64,000 nucleotides of DNA from Streptosporangium amethystogenes (GCF_000721075.1 NZ_JOEQ01000004.1:248001-312000), one strand, 5' to 3'. Shown: positions 1 to 9,739, counted from the first letter of the stretch. Numbers and translations: made by a program. The notes: generated by a model not told the origin, from the sequence alone.

Positions 1-5
1 GAAGG

Positions 6-1673
6 TCAGCGGCGGCGGGTGATGGCCCGTTTGACCGAGGAGAGCAGCCCGTACTGGACGATCTTCCTGGCGGCGGCCAGTTCCTTGCGCAGGGTGCCGA
101 CCTCGCGCCGCAGCTCGACCGCGCTCTTTCGCCAGCGGCCCGCCTCGTCACGCCATTTGGTCACCTGACCGCGGAGCCGCTCGTTCTCCCTGGTGAGACG
201 GGCCACCTGGGCCTCCGCCTCGATCCTGGCCCGGTGGGCACCCCGGCGGCCGACGATGGGGCGGGCCTCGGACGCGAACCCGTAGGTCTCGCCGTCCACC
301 CAGACCACGCCGAAGGTGTCCGCCACGGCGTCGTCGAGGTCCTCTCCCTCCTCCAGCACGATCACGGCGCGCGCGAACGCGGCGGCGCGCTCCAGCCGCG
401 CCGCGACGATCATCCGCTCCGCGCCCGCTCCGCCCTCGCCGTCCTGTCCCCCCTCGGCCAGCAGCACCGCGACCAGGCCGTAGCCGTCGTCCCCGGCCAG
501 GTCGAGCAGGCGGGCCAGGGTGTCGTCACCGGGCACCCACCCGGCGGGCAACCTGAGCCGGTAGGGGGCGGAGGTGACGGGGGCCTCCTCGACGAAGCGG
601 ACCCTGGGCTCGTGGGCGTAGTGACCGCGGATCAGCACCAGGTCCAGGTCCGGATCCTTCAGGGGGGCGCGCCCCTCCGTGCCGATGCCATCCCACGGAC
701 CGGCGAGGGTGACCGCGACGTCGGGCAGGGTACCCGCGAGGACGGCGTCGACCGTGGCGCGGACCTCGTCGTAGGAGTATCCCGTCCCCTCCCCGGGCTC
801 GACGACCACCTCCAGGTACGGCACCTTCCACTGCCTGCCCGGATGGGAGCGGAGCCAGCGGTAGGAGGGGATCCGGTCGGCCACGAAGGCGTGGCTGATC
901 CGGTCGATCGGCGCCTTGTCGCGCATCCGCATGGTCGGGCCCAGGTGGAAGGCGCGCGACAGTGGCTCGGGGACGAAGACGGCACCAGCCTGGGCGAGCC
1001 GGTAGCCCATCTCGGTGTCCTGGCCGAGGATCAGGTCGGTGTCCATCGGCCCGGCGGCGGCGAGCAACGCGGCGTTGACCGAGGTCGCGCCGCCGACGTG
1101 CAGGCTGAACGCGCGGTGCGGGTTGGCGGTGAGACCGTCGGTGCGCTCGACGAGGTCGACCAGCCAGGCATGCGGCTCGGCGGGCTCGAAGAGCTCGGCC
1201 AGGTCGTCGGCGGCGGCCACCGCCTCGGGAGCGGGCAGCCTGGCCGGAGTGAAGCGCAGGTAACCGGTGACCGCCAGGTACGGGGCGGCATGGTGCCAGC
1301 GCATGTGCGCCTCGACCGACCTGCGGTCGAGAACCACGTCGGAGTCGAGCCAGTGGATCACGTCACCGGTGGCGGCCGACAGACCGGCGTTGCGGGCGTG
1401 GGCCCGGCCGGGGGTCGGGCAGACGATCAGGCCGGTGCCCTCCGGGCGGAGTTCGGGCAGGCGTAGCGGCGGGCTGCTGCCGTTGTCGACCACGATGACC
1501 TCGGTCAGCGCGGCCGGGTAGGTCTGCACGGCCAGCCCGGCGAGTGCCAGGTCGAGTTTCTCCTGATCACCGTAGGCGGGAATGACGACGCTTACCCGGA
1601 GCGAGGGTGTCCAGGCCCCCAGGGGGGGCGGCGTGAGGCTCCGGTAGTCGTTACCGGCTATCCGTGCTGTCAT
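6..1673 (-). CDS. Family 2 glycosyltransferase with C-terminal coiled coil
   Basis: Predicted 555-residue GT-A fold sugar transferase of the cytoplasm or inner membrane face; donor and acceptor are unknown. The N-terminal domain opens with a VSVVIPAYG strand near residue 27, has a DSD metal/nucleotide motif near residue 110 (HWLDSDVVLDR) and a GQDTEMGYRLAQAG segment typical of family 2 enzymes. A second alpha/beta region follows, then a charged heptad-rich coiled coil from about residue 480 that ends in basic residues. The start at 1673 is chosen because its ATG overlaps the stop of the upstream glycosyltransferase (ATGA); an in-frame codon 13 residues upstream would lie inside that gene. The protein is a close paralogue of the products at 3490 and 7082. 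Family is clear; the sugar is not. Confidence 0.85.
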   Translation of the reverse strand: MTARIAGNDYRSLTPPPLGAWTPSLRVSVVIPAYGDQEKLDLALAGLAVQTYPAALTEVIVVDNGSSPPLRLPELRPEGTGLIVCPTPGRAHARNAGLSAATGDVIHWLDSDVVLDRRSVEAHMRWHHAAPYLAVTGYLRFTPARLPAPEAVAAADDLAELFEPAEPHAWLVDLVERTDGLTANPHRAFSLHVGGATSVNAALLAAAGPMDTDLILGQDTEMGYRLAQAGAVFVPEPLSRAFHLGPTMRMRDKAPIDRISHAFVADRIPSYRWLRSHPGRQWKVPYLEVVVEPGEGTGYSYDEVRATVDAVLAGTLPDVAVTLAGPWDGIGTEGRAPLKDPDLDLVLIRGHYAHEPRVRFVEEAPVTSAPYRLRLPAGWVPGDDTLARLLDLAGDDGYGLVAVLLAEGGQDGEGGAGAERMIVAARLERAAAFARAVIVLEEGEDLDDAVADTFGVVWVDGETYGFASEARPIVGRRGAHRARIEAEAQVARLTRENERLRGQVTKWRDEAGRWRKSAVELRREVGTLRKELAAARKIVQYGLLSSVKRAITRRR

Positions 1674-2806
1674 CGCGCTTCCAGGATCAGACTCGGGCGG
1701 AAACCGCGCCACTGGTTCGACGCGACGCGCAGGAAGTGAGCCAGGGAGAGCCGCCAGGTGTGCTCGGCACCGACCGAACGCCGCAGCACATAGCCCAGGC
1801 CGTGGGTGCGGTAGATGCGCGCCCCCGCGGCGCGCGCGGCCTTCAGCAGCCCGGCGTCGACGCCCCGGGGCAGCGGAGGGAAGCCGCCCGCGTCCCTGAA
1901 GGCGTCGGCGGGGAGCAGGATCGTGCCCCCGGCGACGTGCTCGGACCAGACCTCGCTGGCGTAGTCGGTACGGCGGACCGTGGCGTTCAGCGGCTCCAGG
2001 TGGAAGAACTCGGCCGCGGTGCCGACGATGTCCGCCCCGGAGTAGGCGCGGGCGAGCAGCAGATCGGCCAGATGCTCGGGGCCGTACCAGTCATCGTCGT
2101 CCCACTTGGCCAGATAGTCGCCCTCCGCCCTGGAGGCGGCCAGGTTGAGCACCTCCCCGAAGGGGGTCTCCCCTGCGGCCTCGAACACCGTGACGGGCAG
2201 GGCGCACCCGCGCAGTGCCCGCCTGACCTCCTCGTGCGCGGCGGGCACGCCGTGCAGGCCGAGCAGGACCTCGACCCGTACCCGGCGCTGCCCGGCGATC
2301 TGGCCGAGCGCGGCGCCCAGCAGGTGCGGCCGCATGCTGGACATCACGACGCTGACCGTGGGCGGCGTCTTCGCGTGATCTGTCCCCATCCGGTCGCGGA
2401 GCCCGTGGCGGCGTAGTCGCACACTGTGCTCCTCCCTGCGCAGAGCGGTCACCGACCGGAGACCTGAGCCGTCGTCCTCCTCGGGCGCCCAGGCCGCGAG
2501 CAGGCGGGCCAACTCGGGATCCACCCAGTCAGGCGAGACGGCGGCGTGCAGCGGCACCCCGGCCGCGGCCAGGCCGGTGACCGCGCCGACCGGAACCTCG
2601 GAGGCGGGCCAGCGGACGACCAGTCCCCGCAGCGGGCGCAGGCGGGCCACCTCCTCGGCGTCCGGCCGGTCGCCGAGCGGTGAACCGGCCGCCAGCCAGC
2701 CCTCGCCGGTCCAGGACAGCTCGGCCGTCTCCCCGTCCGCCGGCCGCAGGAAGCCCGCCGGTGTGGCGAGAAGGGACGGGGGCAAGGAGATCGACTGCGC
2801 GGGCAC
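1670..2806 (-). CDS. Family 2 glycosyltransferase, short form
   Basis: A 378-residue protein whose first 150 residues are a non-catalytic-looking alpha/beta domain, followed by a family 2 glycosyltransferase domain beginning near residue 151 (VSVVMSSMRPHL). The acidic metal-binding cluster KWDDDDWYGPEHL lies near residue 237, and the tail is NQWRGFRPSLILEAR. The same tail and DDDDWYG motif occur in the C-terminal part of the 640-residue protein at 5163, so the two are paralogues. It starts with GTG and no clear ribosome-binding site is seen, so a slightly different start is possible. It is the first gene of a leftward two-gene operon and is coupled by ATGA overlap to the next glycosyltransferase. 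Confidence 0.85.
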   Translation of the reverse strand: MPAQSISLPPSLLATPAGFLRPADGETAELSWTGEGWLAAGSPLGDRPDAEEVARLRPLRGLVVRWPASEVPVGAVTGLAAAGVPLHAAVSPDWVDPELARLLAAWAPEEDDGSGLRSVTALRREEHSVRLRRHGLRDRMGTDHAKTPPTVSVVMSSMRPHLLGAALGQIAGQRRVRVEVLLGLHGVPAAHEEVRRALRGCALPVTVFEAAGETPFGEVLNLAASRAEGDYLAKWDDDDWYGPEHLADLLLARAYSGADIVGTAAEFFHLEPLNATVRRTDYASEVWSEHVAGGTILLPADAFRDAGGFPPLPRGVDAGLLKAARAAGARIYRTHGLGYVLRRSVGAEHTWRLSLAHFLRVASNQWRGFRPSLILEAR

Positions 2807-3019
2807 GACCGAAGGATAGCGAGGTAGGGAGATCCCTTCTCACCACACCTCACACTTGACCCGTGCAATCACCCTCAATCACTCACAGCTGTCACACAGG
2901 TCACAGGAACCTTGGAATTTCCCATTTCCAGCCATATTTGCACATGAAGAGCGGATAGCCTCATTTATCTCCCCGTCAATGCACAGGTAATGACAGAGCG
3001 GCATGGAAGGTAAGCGCGG

Positions 3020-3493
3020 ATGCCCACGCCCCGAAAACTGACGCTTCTGGCGGCGACCATCGGTCCGGTGGTACTGATCGCGCTGGCACTGCTCGCGGGT
3101 ACCGATGTCATCTCGGTCACGGCGGCCGTCGTGCTCGGTGCGATCGCGACGGTGTTCGCCGTCCAGATGCTGGCGATCGCGACAGTGCGCAGGGTCGACG
3201 GCAAGGCCCTGCGGATCGACACCCGCATCAAGCGCTACGAAGCGGAGCTGACCACGGTCAAGGCCGCCACCGAGCGGCTGGACCGGCGGCTGGACGAGAT
3301 CGTCGAACTGCTCAGGGAGCACGAACGGAAGCGGGACGAGGACCTGCAGACGATCCTGGTCTCGCTGGGCGAGGATCGGCTGGTCTCCATACCGCAGCGC
3401 CAGGAGATGGCGGAGGTGGTCAACAACCTGCTGCCGCGACTGGCCGCCGTGGAGGCGCGGACCGAACAGGCCGCCTCGGAGGGAGAGGCGTGA
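3020..3493 (+). CDS. Small membrane-anchored coiled-coil protein
   Basis: A 157-residue protein of unknown function. Two hydrophobic segments are visible at about residues 7-25 and 31-53 and should form a membrane hairpin. They are followed by a basic stretch and a long charged amphipathic helix (about residues 65-150) with coiled-coil character. A GGAAGG ribosome-binding site sits 8 bases before the ATG. Its last codons overlap the GTG of the following glycosyltransferase (GTGA), so it is first in a four-gene rightward operon. Because the glycosyltransferases downstream also carry coiled coils, it may tether or assemble them at the membrane; that is inference. Confidence 0.75.
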   Translation: MPTPRKLTLLAATIGPVVLIALALLAGTDVISVTAAVVLGAIATVFAVQMLAIATVRRVDGKALRIDTRIKRYEAELTTVKAATERLDRRLDEIVELLREHERKRDEDLQTILVSLGEDRLVSIPQRQEMAEVVNNLLPRLAAVEARTEQAASEGEA

Positions 3494-5163
3494 GCGGGGC
3501 CGGGCACGGCGACCTGGCCGGCCGGAGCGGCGTCCCGCGCGCCGGGGTCAGGCAGAACGACTACGGGCCGCTGCTCCCACCCGACCTGGGCCGGTGGGAG
3601 CCCCGGCTCAGGGTGAGCGTGGTGATCCCGGCGCACGACTGCCAGGACGCCCTGGACCGCACGCTCGCCTCCCTCGCCGCGCAGACCTACCCCGCGCATC
3701 TGATGGGGGTGGTCGTGGTCGACGACGGCAGCGAGCCGCCGCTGCGCGTCCCCGAGATCACTCCGGCGGGCACCCGCCTTGTCCGGGTACCGGAAGGCCA
3801 CTGGGGACGGGGCTGGGCCCGCCAGACCGGCGCCGAGGCGGCGGTCGGCGACATCCTGCACTGGGTCGACTCCGACATGATCCTCGACCGGGAGCACGTC
3901 GAGGCGCACATGCGCTGGCACCACCTCCTCCCCTACGCCGTCGTGATGGGCGACGTCCGCTTCACCTCCGACGGGACCTGGCCCCGTGCCGGGGAGGTCC
4001 TCTCCGCCGTGGAGGCCGGGGACGCGGAGAGACTGTTCGACGGGTCCGCGCCACACGAGTGGCGGGCGGGCGTGCTCAAGGAGACCCGGTGGCTGCGGGA
4101 CGCGGGCACCGGGGCCCACCGGCTCCACTCGGGGGCCAGCACATCGGTCCCGGTGGCACTGCTCCGCTCGGCCGGCGGCGTGAACACCGCGTTGAACATG
4201 GGTGAGGACACCGATCTCGGCTTCCGCCTCGCACAGGCGGGCGCGGTCTTCATCCCCGATCCGCAGGCCCGCGGCTGGCACCTCGGCCCGTCCACGGTCA
4301 TGCTCAGGGAGAAGGAGGTGCACCGGCACAACTGGTCGGTGCTGCCCGACCTCATCCCCGATCTGCGCTGGCTGCGCACCCACCCGCGCAGGACCTGGCT
4401 GGTGCCGTACGTGCACGTCGTCGTCGACGTCGGCGGCGCCCGCTACGAGGACGTGCGGGCGAGCGTGGACAGCGCGCTCGCGGGCACCCTCGTCGACGTC
4501 GCCGTCACCGTGGTCGGGCCCTGGGCCCGGCTCCCCGCCGGACGCCGCCCCTCCCTCGACGAGCCGCTGCTCGATCTGCGTCTGGTGCACAACCTGTACG
4601 CCCATGAGCCACGGGTCTCCTTCGCCGAGGAGGCGCCCGCCGGCTCGGCACCCACGCCGTTTCGCCTCACCTTCCCCGCCGGGTGGGCACTCGGCGCCGA
4701 CAGCCTGGCCGAGCTGGTGAAACTCGCCGAGAGCGAGGGGTACGGGCTGCTGAGCGCGGTCCTCGACGAGGGGGCCACTGGGGTCAGAGCGGCCAGGTTG
4801 GAGCGCACCGCCGCCTTCGCCAGGGCGGCGCTGGTGGCCGGAGACACTCCAGACGGTGACATCGACGGCGCCGTCCACGAGCTTTTCGGTTCCCTGTGGG
4901 TGAGTGCCGCCGAGTTCGGCGTGACGACCGCCGGGGAGGCGGAGCCCGTCGCCGGGGACCCCGCGAAGTGGCGGGCCGAGAGCACCCGGTGGAAGCGCGA
5001 GGCGGAACGGCTGCGGGGCGAGGTGGAGAGCCTGCGCGCCGAGACCGAGCGCCTGCGGACGGAGGCCGGGCACCAGCGGGACGAGCGGCGGCGCGGCCCC
5101 CTGGGGAGGATCATCCCGACGACCAGGCGGCAGACCGCTCCGCGCCGGGGGAAGAGCGGCTGA
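3490..5163 (+). CDS. Family 2 glycosyltransferase with C-terminal coiled coil
   Basis: 557 residues, with the same architecture as the proteins at 6-1673 and 7082-8872. A GT-A domain starts with VSVVIPAHD near residue 40, has a DSD motif in HWVDSDMILDREHV, and an acceptor-side GEDTDLGFRLAQAG. A middle domain beginning VPYVHVVVDVGG may be a degenerate second GT-A fold, and the basic C-terminal coiled coil covers about residues 495-540. It starts at GTG overlapping the stop of the membrane coiled-coil gene, and ends in TGATG, where the next gene begins. It probably acts with its neighbours in building a cell-surface glycan; the substrate cannot be read from the sequence. Confidence 0.86.
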   Translation: MSGAGHGDLAGRSGVPRAGVRQNDYGPLLPPDLGRWEPRLRVSVVIPAHDCQDALDRTLASLAAQTYPAHLMGVVVVDDGSEPPLRVPEITPAGTRLVRVPEGHWGRGWARQTGAEAAVGDILHWVDSDMILDREHVEAHMRWHHLLPYAVVMGDVRFTSDGTWPRAGEVLSAVEAGDAERLFDGSAPHEWRAGVLKETRWLRDAGTGAHRLHSGASTSVPVALLRSAGGVNTALNMGEDTDLGFRLAQAGAVFIPDPQARGWHLGPSTVMLREKEVHRHNWSVLPDLIPDLRWLRTHPRRTWLVPYVHVVVDVGGARYEDVRASVDSALAGTLVDVAVTVVGPWARLPAGRRPSLDEPLLDLRLVHNLYAHEPRVSFAEEAPAGSAPTPFRLTFPAGWALGADSLAELVKLAESEGYGLLSAVLDEGATGVRAARLERTAAFARAALVAGDTPDGDIDGAVHELFGSLWVSAAEFGVTTAGEAEPVAGDPAKWRAESTRWKREAERLRGEVESLRAETERLRTEAGHQRDERRRGPLGRIIPTTRRQTAPRRGKSG

Positions 5164-7085
5164 TGTCACTGCTGATCGATCTCGTCCGCACCGCCGGGGA
5201 ACGGAACGGCAAGCGGCGCGTCCTCGTCTACTGCGCGGGCTTCGAGACACTCGGCGAGCTGGAGTCGTATGGGGCGATGGACCTCGACGGCGACCTCGAC
5301 GGCATCCCGCGCGCGGAGGAGGGCGCCGCAGAGATCCTGGTGCTCGCCCGCACCCCGACGGACCTCCGCAGGGCCGCGAGCCTGCAGTCACTGCTGGCCA
5401 TGGCCCCCCGGGTGGTCGTCGCCGTGGAGGAGACGCCGCACTGGTACACCGCGCCGGTGCCCTCGCCCACTCCCGCCCACCGCTGGCGGTCGCTCGTCGA
5501 GCTCCGGGTCCACCAGCCGGCGGCGCCCGCCTGGGTGATCGAGGCGCGGTTCTCCAAACCGGCCCCCGCCGGGCGGACGCTCGCCGCGACCGCCAGGGCG
5601 TTCGCGGGACACCGGATGGACGCCGTCGCCGCGCCCGTCGCCGGTCTGGCCGGCCCCGGGGCGGCCCACTGGCGTCCCGGTGACCCGAACGCGGCCCCGT
5701 CCTCGCCGGAAGGGCCGGTCCCCGACAGGTTCGGCGCCCGCGGCGCCGACCTGGTCGTGCGCGCGGTCGACGAGGAGCCGCCGCCCTGGTCCGGCGACGA
5801 GAACCCGGCGGACCGCCCGGTCGCCGAGCTGATGAGCTGGGAGCGGCTCGGCCGCCCCGGCGGCGGCAGGATCCTCCAAACCGGTCTCGGCGACCTGTCA
5901 GAACCCCGGACCGTCCCACCGATCGACGACCGCTCGGTCAACCCCATGGGCTTCGTCACCGTACCGTCCCTCGGCATCGCCGAGCTGTCCGTGGAATCCG
6001 GCCGCTGGGCGATCACCTGCGGTGGCCGGACCCTCACCGCCTTCGCGGCCTCCGGCGCCGTCACGGACGTGGACGTCAATCGGATCAGGCAGGTCAGAGG
6101 GGTACGGGTGGACTGGCGGCGCGGCCACAGCGGCCCGGTGGCCGCGCTCCGCGTCGTCACCGGGCTGGCGGCGGCCGGGGTGCCGCTGGTCTCCGAGGCC
6201 GTGCCGCGCTGGGCGGGCGCCCTCGGCCCGGAGCTGGCCAGACTGATCACCTCGGTCGACGAGCCCGCGCTCAAGGACGACCTGGAGCGCGAGGAGCACA
6301 GCATCCGGCTGCGCCGCGAGGCGCTGCGCGGCCACGGCGTCCGCGCCCGCTGGGAACAGCTCGGCGCCCCCGCGAGGCCCTCGCCGCCGGTCTCGGTGCT
6401 GCTCGCCACCCGCCGCCCGGAGATGGTGGGCTTCGCGTTGGAGCAGCTGGCCAGGCAGCGCGGCGCCGAGTTCGAGGTGATCCTCGCCCTGCACGGCATC
6501 CCGGCGACGCATCCTGGCGTGGCCGGGGCGCTGGCCTCCTTCGAGCGGCCGGTCACCGTGTTCGAGGCGAACGAGGAGAGCGTGTTCGGGGCCGTGCTGA
6601 ACGAGGCCGCGGCCAGGGCGTCGGGATCGTTCCTGCTGAAGATGGACGACGACGACTGGTACGGGCCCGACTTCGTCTCCGACCTGCTGCTGGCCCACTC
6701 CTACTCGGGAGCCCAGGTGGTGGGCATGGTCCCGGAGTTCGTCTACCTCGCCTCGATCGGGGTGACCGTCCACCGCGAGCAGGTCACCGAGCAGATCACC
6801 AACTTCATCGCCGGAGGGACCATCTTCGCCGAACGCTCCGCCTTCGAGGCCGTGGGCGGCTTCCGTCCCCTGCCCGGCACGATCGACGCCCAGTTCCAGC
6901 ACGCCGTACAGGCCGCGGGCGGGCAGATCTACCGCACCCAGGGCCTGGGCTACATCCTGCGGCGTGGCAACGTCGCCAACCACACCTGGCGCGAGCCGAT
7001 CGGCACGTTCCTGCGACGGAACAAGCGCCAGTGGCGCGGCTTCCGGCCCAGCGCGCTCATGGAGCTCCCCCAGGAGGCACCGTGA
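5163..7085 (+). CDS. Family 2 glycosyltransferase, long two-domain form
   Basis: 640 residues. The first 400 or so residues show no recognisable catalytic motif. The C-terminal third is a family 2 glycosyltransferase (VSVLLATRRPEMV near residue 410, MDDDDWYGPDF near residue 495) closely matching the 378-residue protein at 1670, including the QWRGFRP tail. The start MSLLIDLVRT at 5163 is chosen because its ATG overlaps the previous stop (TGATG); an open frame further upstream lies inside the preceding gene and reads as low-complexity Arg/Gly. It is coupled by GTGA overlap to the following gene. Confidence 0.84.
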   Translation: MSLLIDLVRTAGERNGKRRVLVYCAGFETLGELESYGAMDLDGDLDGIPRAEEGAAEILVLARTPTDLRRAASLQSLLAMAPRVVVAVEETPHWYTAPVPSPTPAHRWRSLVELRVHQPAAPAWVIEARFSKPAPAGRTLAATARAFAGHRMDAVAAPVAGLAGPGAAHWRPGDPNAAPSSPEGPVPDRFGARGADLVVRAVDEEPPPWSGDENPADRPVAELMSWERLGRPGGGRILQTGLGDLSEPRTVPPIDDRSVNPMGFVTVPSLGIAELSVESGRWAITCGGRTLTAFAASGAVTDVDVNRIRQVRGVRVDWRRGHSGPVAALRVVTGLAAAGVPLVSEAVPRWAGALGPELARLITSVDEPALKDDLEREEHSIRLRREALRGHGVRARWEQLGAPARPSPPVSVLLATRRPEMVGFALEQLARQRGAEFEVILALHGIPATHPGVAGALASFERPVTVFEANEESVFGAVLNEAAARASGSFLLKMDDDDWYGPDFVSDLLLAHSYSGAQVVGMVPEFVYLASIGVTVHREQVTEQITNFIAGGTIFAERSAFEAVGGFRPLPGTIDAQFQHAVQAAGGQIYRTQGLGYILRRGNVANHTWREPIGTFLRRNKRQWRGFRPSALMELPQEAP

Positions 7086-8872
7086 ACGCACCGCGCACGC
7101 CGCGGGTCCCGGCCGAGGAGCCCATGGACGCGCCGTACGCACCGCCGATTCCGGTCCAGGCCGCCGCGCCGCGGATTCCCGGCAACGACTACGGGGTGCT
7201 GCCGGCGCCCGCCCTCGGCGCGTGGGAGCCGCGCCTGCCGGTGAGCGTGGTGATCCCCGCCAGGGGAGGGCAGGACAGACTCGACCTCACCCTGGCCGCG
7301 CTCGCCGCGCAGACCTATCCCGCGCACCTCCTTGAGGTGATCGTCGTGGACGACGGCAGCGCGCCCCCGCTCCGGCTCCCCGAGATCGCCCCCGAACACA
7401 CCCGGATCATTCCCGGCGCCCCCGGCCGCCGGGGCATCGCCTGGGCCCTGGAGACCGGCACCGCCGTCGCGGACGGCGAGGTGATCCACCGGATGGACGC
7501 CGACATCGTCTCCTACCGGGAGCACGTCGAGGCGCACATGCGCTGGCACCACCTGGCCGGCTACCTGGTGGTGCTGGGGACGCTGCGCTTCACCGCCATG
7601 ACGGGCACCTCGCCCGCCCCCGCCGAGGTCCAGATCGCCGTCGCCAAGGACAGGGCGGACTCCCTCTTCACCGAGGATCCCGAGCACGGGCACGACTGGA
7701 TCGCCGACCTCGTCGCCGCGCACCGCGGCTTTCGCGACGCGCCCAACTCGCTGCTGCACCGCGTCCACGTGGGCGCGACGGTCTCGCTGCCGGCCGCCCT
7801 GCTGAAGGAGGCGGGAGGGCTGGACACCTCCCTGCGGCTCGGCGAGGACACCGAGCTGGGCTACCGGCTCACCCAGACGGGCGCGGTGTTCGTCCCCGAC
7901 GCCGAGGCGCTGAGCTGGCACCTGGGCACGACGACCGCCATGCGCAGGCCCGCGGACGTCAGGCGGCACAACGACCCGTTCATCGCCGACCGGGTCCCCT
8001 ACCGGCGCCACCTGCGCACCGACGCGGGCCGGCAGTGGCTGGTCCCCTACGTCGACGTCGTGGTGGACGCCCGAGGCGCCTCCTTCGAGGACGTCAGAGC
8101 GAGCGTCGACGGGGCACTGGCCAGCAGCCTGCCCGACGTGCGCGTCACCCTGGCCGGGCCGTGGGCGTCGCCCGCGGGCGAGCGCCATGAGGCGGTGGGC
8201 GGGCCGCTGGACGACCCGCTGCTCGACCTGCGGCTGCTGCGCGGCCAGTACGCCCACGACGGCCGCGTCTCCTTCGTCGAGCGGGTCCCGCCGACCTCGG
8301 CCCCCGCACCGTTCCGGCTCGTCTGCCCCGCCGGGTGGGTGCCCGGGGCGGAGTCGCTGGCCATGCTGGTCGAGCGGGCGGAGCAGGACGACGAGGGCCT
8401 GCTGCTGGTGGCACTGGACGAGGACGAGTCAGGTGTGCTGGCCGCCCGCCTGGAGCGGACCTCCGCCGTGGCGAGGGCGAGGCGGGTGGCCCGCGCGGGC
8501 GAGTCGCTCGACGACGTGATCGCCGAACTGCACGGCGCGACCTGGCTGGACGCGGAGTCCTGGCGGCTGCGGCCGGCGGCGCGCGCCTACCCCTACTGGG
8601 CCACGAACCGTAACCGGGAGGCCGTGCGCTGGCGCGCGGCGGCCGAGTCGCGGGCGCGGGAGGCCGAACGGGCCCAGCAGCAGATCGCCGCGCTCAAGGC
8701 CGAGCTCAAGGAGTTGCGCGCGGTGGCCGCCAAGGGCCGCCGCGACATCGTCAGGTGGAAGGAGAAGGCCGAACAGCGCCGCCTGGAGGCCGTCGCCCTG
8801 CGCCAGGCCCGGCAACGCTCCCTGCTCGGCCGTGCCGCCCGCGGCCTCCGCAGGCTCACCGAGAGCTCCTGA
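7082..8872 (+). CDS. Family 2 glycosyltransferase with C-terminal coiled coil
   Basis: 596 residues and last gene of the rightward operon. After a 30-residue Pro/Ala-rich leader comes the shared IPGNDYG...LGAWEPRLPVSVVIPA block, a MDADIV acidic motif, GEDTELGYRLTQTG, the second domain beginning WLVPYVDVVVDARG, and a coiled coil rich in Arg, Glu and Ala near residues 505-580. The GTG start overlaps the TGA of the preceding gene. The protein is the third member of this paralogous subfamily in 9 kb. The DSD of its paralogues is DAD here, which still supplies the metal-binding acids. Confidence 0.85.
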   Translation: MNAPRTPRVPAEEPMDAPYAPPIPVQAAAPRIPGNDYGVLPAPALGAWEPRLPVSVVIPARGGQDRLDLTLAALAAQTYPAHLLEVIVVDDGSAPPLRLPEIAPEHTRIIPGAPGRRGIAWALETGTAVADGEVIHRMDADIVSYREHVEAHMRWHHLAGYLVVLGTLRFTAMTGTSPAPAEVQIAVAKDRADSLFTEDPEHGHDWIADLVAAHRGFRDAPNSLLHRVHVGATVSLPAALLKEAGGLDTSLRLGEDTELGYRLTQTGAVFVPDAEALSWHLGTTTAMRRPADVRRHNDPFIADRVPYRRHLRTDAGRQWLVPYVDVVVDARGASFEDVRASVDGALASSLPDVRVTLAGPWASPAGERHEAVGGPLDDPLLDLRLLRGQYAHDGRVSFVERVPPTSAPAPFRLVCPAGWVPGAESLAMLVERAEQDDEGLLLVALDEDESGVLAARLERTSAVARARRVARAGESLDDVIAELHGATWLDAESWRLRPAARAYPYWATNRNREAVRWRAAAESRAREAERAQQQIAALKAELKELRAVAAKGRRDIVRWKEKAEQRRLEAVALRQARQRSLLGRAARGLRRLTESS

Positions 8873-8932
8873 GGGCCTTCCCCCACACCTTCCCGCCCCC
8901 GTATCGCGGAAAGGGCCTGACGGGGCCGTTCC

Positions 8933-9739
8933 TCAGCCGGGCACAGGGCGGTAGCGGGCGCCGACGGCACTCTGCAGCGTCTTCACCACGGTGCCGCGGG
9001 ACTTGCGCGCCGCCAGCCAGTCGAGGAAGGGGTTCAGCCGCTCGGGAGTCACCGAGTAGAGTCCGCAGCGGTCGCAGACCCGGTGGAACACCAGCGGGAC
9101 CAGGCCGCCACCACTCTTCTCCGCGTTGAGCACCTGCTGTTTCATGTGTCGCAGCAGGGTGCCCTCGCGGACGGAGCCTGGTGTGCGGATCTCGTAGCGG
9201 TCTTTCGGGCGGGTGGTCTCGCTCGCCGGGCAGCCGGGGCACTTCCACTCCCTGAGCCCGCCGACCGAACGGGCCGCGTCGTAGCCGCACCGCCTCGCCA
9301 CCGCCTTGGCGTCGGAGTCGACCGCACCGAACGGGTAGGCGAGGGTGGCCGGCCGGTACCCCCACGCCACCAGCCTCCTGCGGTCGTCGCAGATCTGCCC
9401 CTCCTGCTCGCTCTGGGTCAGCTCGGTGAGGCGGACGTGGGTCAGCGTGTGACCGCCGATCTCGTGGCCCTTCCCGGCTATCGCGGCGAGGTTGCGACGG
9501 GTCAGTTTGAGCTCGCCGCCGATGGTGTCGGTGTTGACGTAGAACGTTCCACGCATACCGCGTTTCTCCAGCATGCGGGCCACGGCCAGGTGGGAGGAGT
9601 CACCGTCGTCGAAGGTGAGCGCGACGACGGTCTCCACCTTCTTCGAGGGTTTGGCGGTCTTCGCGTGAGCCACCGGTCCCAGCGCCATCGCGATGGCCAG
9701 CGCCACCACCGGCGCCACCACTCGGCGAACGATCTTCAC
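8933..9739 (-). CDS. Exported polysaccharide deacetylase (NodB domain)
   Basis: 268 residues. A signal peptide (basic VKIVRRVV, hydrophobic core, AHA cleavage site near residue 25) precedes a NodB-homology domain with the metal-binding TFDDGD motif and the HTLTH motif. It should remove N- or O-acetyl groups from a cell-wall or extracellular polysaccharide. Several Cys residues (CGLRE-type pairs, CPGCP, CDRCG) may form disulfides or bind metal. The GTG at 9739 is chosen because GGAAGGAGAG lies just upstream and because it starts exactly at the signal peptide; the frame stays open further upstream. It converges on the glycosyltransferase operon and may modify its product (inference). Confidence 0.88.
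   Translation of the reverse strand: MKIVRRVVAPVVALAIAMALGPVAHAKTAKPSKKVETVVALTFDDGDSSHLAVARMLEKRGMRGTFYVNTDTIGGELKLTRRNLAAIAGKGHEIGGHTLTHVRLTELTQSEQEGQICDDRRRLVAWGYRPATLAYPFGAVDSDAKAVARRCGYDAARSVGGLREWKCPGCPASETTRPKDRYEIRTPGSVREGTLLRHMKQQVLNAEKSGGGLVPLVFHRVCDRCGLYSVTPERLNPFLDWLAARKSRGTVVKTLQSAVGARYRPVPG

Noticed and set aside
234..1466. A 410-codon plus-strand frame opposite the first glycosyltransferase
   Set aside because: No recognisable domain; the minus-strand frame has family 2 motifs and a coupled start.
3235..5919. An 894-codon open frame on the minus strand across the glycosyltransferase genes
   Set aside because: Composition is Arg/Pro-rich and typical of antisense frames in high-GC DNA; the plus-strand genes have clear domains and coupled starts.
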